Shown piece by piece: positions 57,280-64,000 of a stretch of 64,000 nt of DNA. Made by a program: the position numbers and the translations under genes. Where the stretch lies: NCBI GenBank assembly GCA_942486035.1, contig CALNXK010000350.1, positions 195,001 through 259,000 of the forward strand, read 5' to 3'. Numbering within the stretch: the stretch's first letter is position 1; the number at the start of each line of letters is the position of its first letter. The notes beneath the pieces are model-generated. The model had not been told where the DNA came from. It saw only the letters and a list, made by a program, of their open reading frames with translations, and searched no databases. The stretch is from Porites lobata (lineage: Eukaryota; Cnidaria; Anthozoa; Scleractinia; Poritidae).

Positions 57280-60200
57280 ACAACTGTAGATAGCCTACAT
57301 TAGCTTTCTAAAGATCGCTGAGCGAACCATTTGAAACCTTTTGAGTTTAATCAGGGTCACCCATTGAGAATATAGTTTAAAACCTCTTAAACATATAGCA
57401 TTGTTGACCGTATTTTAGTAATTAAACAGTAGATACAGGCACTTTTTTATCCACTAAAAATTTTCATCTGTTCCCTAAAAGTATAGTGATCTGAAAATTA
57501 TAGGGATCAAAACTTGCCTTTTCGAAAATTTCAGACAGAATAAAAGCTCCCGAAAATTCTAGGTGACTTTTTAGGGTGAAAATCCGTTAAAAATGGGGAA
57601 TTATACCATTTTTTAGATGTTCGAAAATCCTAACAGGGGCAGGCAAGCGAGAAATTTTACAACAAATGTTCCGAAAATTCTAGATCTCAAATAGTCTTCC
57701 AAACAGATATTTTCCGAAAATTGACGTTGGGTGCCCCTGTTTAATTAAGAGAAGTTTAAAAACCTTTGAAAGTTTTTTTTTTCTTTTCTGGATGAAGTTT
57801 AACACAAACTTGAAATTACTATCCTTGATGACGTAACACTATGACAACTGTAAACAGTTTCTATAATTTTTCTGAGGTTGTTACCAGGATCACTGATTGA
57901 ATCATTTAAAACTTACAGACTCAATTAATGTTGATCATTTTCTCAGTAATTTTGGAGGTTAAGTTATTATTTTGACCGAGTACAACTGGGGTGTAAAGCT
58001 AATCAAGACCGAGAGAAAATCAAAGGATCAATTCTCTACAACAAACTTTTAAGAGCGATCTCATAAGTATAAATGTATCTTTTCATTCTTCGTTCCTGTT
58101 TTCACATGTATGAATTATAAGCCACCGGTTTCGTAATCAAAATATGCCCCATTCTGTTTCACTTCAGTGACCTGCTTAGCCTCCAATAATATTCTCTTGA
58201 ATCAATCGAAACAGTGCCTTAATTTCCATGTACTTATTCAACTTCCTTGAGTGAGACCCCAATGCTACCTGGGTTAATCAGATGTAAGCATGCATCGGAT
58301 ATGCATAACGATGTAATTTAAAAATGATTTGAAAGCGCCTCATTGAATATAAATAACTATGCTGGTTGCTTCTTGAGATTGAGCGTGAGATTGTATTTTG
58401 CTATCTTTAGGTGTTGGTAAGAGAAGTTTGTGGTGCGCTGGTTTTACTGATCCGCCCAAACCATCCGGGTGGTATCGCAAATATATAGGGAACAGAACAA
58501 TAGAAGAGACGTCAGCCAATCAGAAAATATTGACGTCACTATAACTGATAAAACTGATTGGGCAATACTGATTCTTTTATCTTTAATTGGTTTCTTCGTT
58601 GTTGTGATTTGAACTGGCAAAGGGAAGTACCTTTGAATGAAACTTTTGCTAGCCTTCTCGTTAAATTGAAACTTTTTTTAAGAAATAGAAAGAAAGAGAA
58701 AGAAACGGCATTCTGATTATCGATGCTGGCATTCCCAGATTCATTAAAATTAAACAGCGACATTTACATCGATCTGTCTTATCTTTGCGACATATATTAT
58801 ACCTAATCCTTCCTTGTTTTGGCGAAACAAGTAAACTGCGTTAATTCTTTTAAAGAACTAATCGGATGAACCGAAGCCAACCGATAAACTGTGAACATCA
58901 AATCAGAATAGAAGAAACTAAAATCAACGACTGTCTTAGCAGCCGACCGGTTCATTTATAGTTTACTAGAACGTTAGGGCGTAAACAGAACGACAAAAAC
59001 TGTAGTGTACACAAAGACTACGTTTCATTTAACCACTGATTCTAAACTAGAGAACAGAAAACGACGTGTAAACGACGAATTTAAAAAAAGAGCTAACAAC
59101 GCAAAAGTTTGTTTTTAAAATTCATAAAAACAAAACTTTGAACGTGAGTGATAACACCCTTGGTTTTAGATAAAAGCTAGAAATGCAAATTGTTATTGTG
59201 GTTGCAGAAACCATTGTTGGTTAGTTGTGGTCGATGGTGAACTTAAAACAAGACTTACCATTATTTTGTATTTTTTACTCGTTATTTTTCAAAACGGCCA
59301 ACGCGAATAGACGTTCTTTTAATTAATGTCCCTGCTTCAGCATTGTTTTACAGCCAATGCAAAGTTTCTGACATCCTTTCTAACCATTCCCATTAGTATT
59401 GTGACCTGGTGCCGACCGTCCATTTTCCTTTTTTTTAATTTTGGTTCAACATTGTCTCTTCGTTTCTTCTTTTAATAGGGAGCTCAAGCAAAGGCGTTCG
59501 ACGCACGTCAAATTTCTATTACTAATAGTCCTAATAGAACGCCTTTCCCGAAAATTTGGGCATCATATATACTGCTCGGCAGAATACTGCCCAAGCCGGC
59601 GGATGCAAAACGCGCAGTTTCCGTTGACGTGAGTCCGGCTCAAAACGTCTTTTACTGCGCTTTTCACAAACATGCGAACTCTAAAGTTCAAAAGCCGCCT
59701 TCACAACTGCGTTTTTCGCTGCCGTCAATCATAATTACGATCACAAGCAATGAGCCTTGAAACACACAAACACACGAAATGGATCGAAATTCACTAATCA
59801 CAAATCACAAACCATGACCTTTTTGAACCCGTTAAAGTAAAGTTATGTTTCCTAAGAGGTCCGTTAAGATGATTGACGGCAGTCAAAAACGGAATTGTGA
59901 AGGCGGCTTTTGAACTTCAGAATTCGCATGTTTGCGAAAAGCGCAGTAAGCTCACTATTAAAATGCTGAATAATATCGACATGCAGAACGTTGTATCTCC
60001 ACTTCTCCTTTTCTCACTTGATCTCCCAAACCTGCGTCAAGGGCAAGGCGCTTGAATTTGTGGTATCACTTTCAGGCGCGTCTTCATCCCCCCTAGGTTT
60101 TCTTCATCTTTTTAAAGGTACTTAAAAGTACTAAATAATATTTATTACTTTTATTGCGCATTTTAACATTAAAAGATATGATCAAATGCTTAAGTACTTG

Positions 60201-62680
60201 CCATGTAATGTATTCAGCAGGATCTCCACTGACTGGTTAACCGCAAAATGCGTAGAGACTATTCAGTTATGCATGTTGCTTGTTAAGGGGTGCACTGGTT
60301 GGTAATACATTCTAACCCAGAATCATTCATTTTATACAGTCAGTATAACCTCGATTTTTGATTCGGATGACTACAATTCTTCGCTAACGCGAACTAAATT
60401 TCCTTTCCCTTGATCAAAATTTTACTGAAATTTACCCTGATAGGTCAAATCCCATTCTAACTCGAACTGCTTTTCGCGGTTTCCCTTCAGAGTTCGAGTT
60501 ACCTGGTGGTTACCGTAAACTGCATGGTCGCCTCTAGCTTACGGAAGAGGTTGCGAGCAGAGCTTCGACTGCATATAGAATGATAAAAAATTATTGAACC
60601 CTATTATCACGGCAAAATATAGTCATTTGTTGGAGTGTCTCACAGGTCAATTCTTTTCTTCGGTCTTCGGCTTCGGCAAGTCGTATTTCGCTAAGTAACG
60701 CCCAAGAATTAAATTTATTAAGTTACTTCAGATGGTAGTATCGCCAAGACCGATTATCTGCTAAAAAACGAATCTACTCCTAATTTATTTAAAGGCACAA
60801 GACAAGAAAGATCATTACGAAGGCTTAGGACAAACAAAATGTCACATAATCTCATTATAAGTAAACATGTCGGCAAACCAGAGGATGTTTCTTTATAATC
60901 CGAATCAAAAAGCCTTTTTGTCTTCTAATTTTTTTGTCAGCAGATCTCTTTTTTGCTTCAAAATGAAGCGTCCTCAGATGATCGCCTCTTGCCTACCTTT
61001 GTCCACGAGCAAAAGCAAAAATCAGAAACAAACAAAAATAAGTAAATAACACCTTTTTTACAGGCTAGAACAAGAAGCATACAAAACTACACCCGTTTTT
61101 ATAAATAACCAATTATCATCCCTTTGGAAAATGGCCAATTCAAATTCAGTTGAAGACCCGGGGGGATTCCCTTACTTCTTTAGCCTAAAAGGTTACGTGC
61201 CACTAAACAACAGGAAGTTGGTTTTAAGGTCTCGCCAGTGAGTATCAAACAGGGTCAACTAATTCACTATTTAGCGTCGTTAACAAAGTGAATTTTTGGA
61301 CCGGATGCCTTTTAAAGAGTGCGAAAGTTGGGCCTACTTTTGTGCTATGAATAATCCTTTTTTAGAATTACCCGATGTTCGTTTAAAAAAAATGCTCAAT
61401 TTTGTTTGCGAAACGAAATGAGTTAGGGTCATAAAATAATGTATCTTTGTCTTAAACAGGGTACGGTCAGGTTACTGTAAATCAAGTCTAATTACCAAGA
61501 AACAAAATAGACCGACTCTCCTCTCTTTCTTGGTATATGCTGGTTGTCGCGAAAAGGCAGCCCATTTTGACGCCCGTCCTAAAACAGTGCATAGCTAAGG
61601 AATGTTCCCAGTTTACGGGAGCCAATCAATCCATGCGAATATTGCTAATCACTGAAAATAATGGCTAAACACCTACTAGCTCCTCCTCAGGGTCGGTGCA
61701 TAGCGCTACAAAGCCAGGACGCTTTGCGTCGCATCTTACCTCCACCATTATTTACCTCCTCTTCGATAGATAGTTGTGTACCTATTCACTATAAGAAACA
61801 AAATAAAATGGCGTCTTTTTTTTTTCCTTTCTGCAAAAGGTATAGTGGTACCAAACGTCTTAATCCTTGCGGAAAATTAAATGTGGCCAAATTAATGATT
61901 CAGTTTTGTTTTCAGCTTGACTTATCTCTCAGGCTGAAAGCTGAAGAAGTCATCAAGCACATAACTTACGCAAACTGATTTTTCTCTATCAATTTAGGAC
62001 AGTTAATTTACTTGTTATAGTCATTTATTATAAAACTATAGTCTTGGGTTAGGTGACTAACGAAATTCGATGATACTTCTTTGGTATTGTAAAAGCTGGT
62101 TTGCATGCGATGGTCACTATCTACGTGTAGTACGTGTATGTTTATACTGAAAGAAGCCTTGGGTTTAGAAGTCACGTAGTTTGACGCCCATGATTAGCTC
62201 TTTTCTTTATTTTAGGTGTATCCTTATTGGGCAAAGGTGACTATATCCTACTTTGTTTCATCCGACCGAGATATAAAATCAGAGGAGCTCCTATGGGTCG
62301 GTGCAGGGTCTACATTCATTATACATTGGTACTCTTTTATCGTGGTGCACTGCTTTCTTGCTATTCTAACCTTTTATTAGTTCGACTAGTTTTTCCGTTA
62401 GGATATGGTAGAAAAGATTGCTCTCCAAGGACGATGTTGGTATCAGGCTATGATAAAAGTAACAGTAATTTTTTTTTTTTAAAGGAAACCATCAAAAACA
62501 CAGGAAGAGACAAAATCGTGAAATTTATGGTATATGAAACCCTACAAAGCAATAAAAGTTTTGCTAAATAAAAGAAAACTGTTCCCTTGACGAAGTTCGT
62601 ACTGCGACGGTCCGGCATAACTTAACTTCCTATCACTTGATGTACGGGTATCCAAGACCGAGTATATCCATACAACTTGC
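57280..62680. repeat. Duplicated block, copy 3
   Basis: Aligns with 14560-19140 and 31960-36242. Compared with copy 1 it has an extra ~250 bases at 57740-57990, a 292-bp MITE at 59655, and a ~250-base segment near 62160-62400 that copy 2 also has and copy 1 lacks. No intact gene. Confidence 0.8.
59655..59946. mobile_element. 292-bp MITE with TA target duplication
   Basis: Left CTGCGCTTTTCACAAACATG and right CATGTTTGCGAAAAGCGCAG are inverted repeats, with similarity to about 50 bp (AAAGCCGCCTTCACAA). TA flanks both ends. Block copies 1 and 2 read GTCTTTTAAGCTCAC without interruption (near 16808 and 33436). A TA duplication fits Tc1/mariner-type elements. Confidence 0.85.
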
Positions 62681-63501
62681 CACGCAGGCTACCGATAATC
62701 AAGTTATCCTATATATTATCATATTTTTATCTTTTCAGCTAATTTTTATAAATTTTACTAGGTGAGATTTTAATCCTCAAAATTCTTATCCGATTTTAAT
62801 AAAGGTTTCTGAGGTTTTGCCTCAAAGTGTTTAGCTACAAAAGGAATCGTGCTTAAGGCGCGATTTAATTAAAGATTTCTAAAATATTCTTTTTCAGATG
62901 AAAGATTATATCAGGATGTTTGCTTTAATGAATTTAAAATCTTAACGAAATGAACGGCAATCTGGTGATATTCATGGTAACCCAAGAGAGAATGGGTGTT
63001 CCCCTGAAGCGGTAGTGATATATTTTGCATCCACAACATATCACCTTTAAAAAGCATTGCCAATCAATCGCTCTCCATCACAGCAATTTTTGTATCCTCA
63101 CGCCACGGGAAAGAGCGTTGCGTGACGAGACAAAACGGTGCTTCAGGGACCAATTCCCTACGCGCTCAGCCCATTATTGTGTCGTCGCGAAAGGTGCCTC
63201 CCCAAAAAGAAGCTAAAAAAGCGCTGCGTTACAAAACAAAGAGCTGCGGCATAAAGATGCATGAATAGGAGACTAACATGCTTGCATAATTGTGCAAAAT
63301 ATTAATACAGCTATAAGAGTTTACAGGAGCCTTGGCTCCTGGAGTTTACTATCAATAATCTAATACGACGAAGGTAGCCACAAAGGGCTAAACAGAAAAT
63401 AACCAAAAACAATACTTTCGCACCTTACGCTTTACAGTCTATATTTGTAGAATGCTATTCTAAGAAAATTAAAACAGCGCCAAAGTTCAAGAATCCCCTT
63501 A
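62681..63501. other. Downstream flank of gene G
   Basis: Aligns with the flanks below genes C and D, but the CTAGCCTGCG MITE is represented only by its right end (CGCAGGCTA at 62681-62692). No gene. Confidence 0.6.
63317..63348. mobile_element. Transposon excision footprint, unit G
   Basis: GAGTTTA, CAGGAGCCTTGGCTCCTG, GAGTTTA; same site as in units C and D. Confidence 0.55.
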
Positions 63502-63858
63502 TTAGGACTGGGGCCTAGAAACTTCTTCAATCATTATCCGGGACACTGAATTCCACCCAGTGTAAGCATCACCCAGGGTCCAGCCACTACACTTTCCTAC
63601 CCATAATTCCACTCTAACAGCGCCTTGTGGGATGTTTTCACAGTACCCCTCAAATGACCGATGATGCAGCAGATTAGGGTTCCCAGATGGCCAGTAGTTG
63701 TAAACAGCAGCCTCAATCGTCATTGGTCCACTGCATTCGTTTCCATTGAACTTGAAATACCAGCGATTACACTTAGAACTAGTACCTTGGACCCTCATGT
63801 TTCCCTGGAATGAGACTCTGAGCGCTGAATTAGACTGCAGTTTGTTAAACGCACAGTC
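63502..63858 (-). CDS. Gene G: CTHRC1-like, C-terminal exon only (gene continues past window end)
   Basis: A CAG acceptor is followed by 118 codons and a stop: DCAFNKLQSNSALRV, KCNRWYFKFNG, ECSGP, GYCENIPQGAV, VGKCSG, GWNSVSRIMIEE. All five family cysteines are present and there is no lesion. The intron upstream resembles intron 2 of C and D. The collagen and signal exons should lie beyond 64000 on the same strand. Whether the gene is intact cannot be seen. Confidence 0.85.
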   Translation of the reverse strand, partial: DCAFNKLQSNSALRVSFQGNMRVQGTSSKCNRWYFKFNGNECSGPMTIEAAVYNYWPSGNPNLLHHRSFEGYCENIPQGAVRVELWVGKCSGWTLGDAYTGWNSVSRIMIEEVSRPQS

Positions 63859-64000
63859 CTGGAATAAAATCAAACAAATCAAACATATTGTAGTAAGGCG
63901 AGTAACCAAGTGTAATGATTGATATTAACTACTCCAGTCTAGAATACTTCCTAATTTTTTAAAAACTATGTAATAACTTCAATTGTTGTTGTCCTTATCC

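Overview
The window looks like nuclear DNA from an anthozoan cnidarian, probably a stony coral or close relative. It is AT-rich, has short coding exons with GT-AG introns, and is dense in small inverted-repeat transposons and decayed non-LTR retrotransposons. No prokaryotic operon, rRNA, tRNA or CRISPR array is visible. The species assignment is inference only.

The one real gene family here is a minus-strand tandem array of small secreted collagens that match CTHRC1 (collagen triple helix repeat containing 1). Each complete copy has three exons joined by phase-0 introns: a 37-codon signal-peptide exon ending KDLCQ or KDLCE; a collagen exon with 35 or more G-X-Y triplets followed by a TNWKQC linker; and a roughly 118-residue cysteine-containing C-terminal domain with the family landmarks RWYFKFNG, ECSGP and GWNSVSRI.

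I support three intact genes: C at 21.8-25.3 kb (295 aa), D at 40.8-42.7 kb (296 aa) and E at 47.4-49.9 kb (340 aa). A fourth, G at 63.5-63.9 kb, is cut by the window end. Locus A (9.95-11.3 kb) is a complete but broken copy. Loci B (13.4-14.6 kb) and F (54.9-57.3 kb) are pseudogenes that share a deletion. Locus H (5.0-6.0 kb) keeps only the promoter, the signal exon and a short collagen exon that ends in its own stop; on paper it still encodes a 77-aa secreted mini-collagen.

Layout: 0-0.75 kb, 3' end of a broken zinc-binding (CYGC) gene of transposon type; 0.75-4.8 kb, a MITE, simple repeats and two ACMSD-like exons; 4.8-8.9 kb, locus H and its upstream duplication; 8.9-13.4 kb, locus A; 13.4-19.4 kb, pseudogene B and block copy 1; 19.4-26.5 kb, gene C; 26.7-31.9 kb, nested repeats; 32-36.2 kb, block copy 2; 36.2-39.5 kb, foldback elements; 39.6-45.3 kb, gene D; 45.3-51.85 kb, gene E; 51.87-54.8 kb, a LINE tail and unidentified DNA; 54.9-62.7 kb, pseudogene F and block copy 3; 62.7-64 kb, gene G.

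Because the units are copies of one another, each acts as the empty site for insertions in the others. This lets several transposons be delimited to the base with their target duplications, and it gives a rough order of events. Shared marks group C, D and G (an excision footprint), H and E (a partial exon duplication) and B and F (an exon deletion). In the cell the family products are expected to be secreted, to trimerise through the collagen stretch and to act in the extracellular matrix or at the cell surface. In vertebrates CTHRC1 is linked to Wnt/planar-polarity signalling; any such role here is inference.
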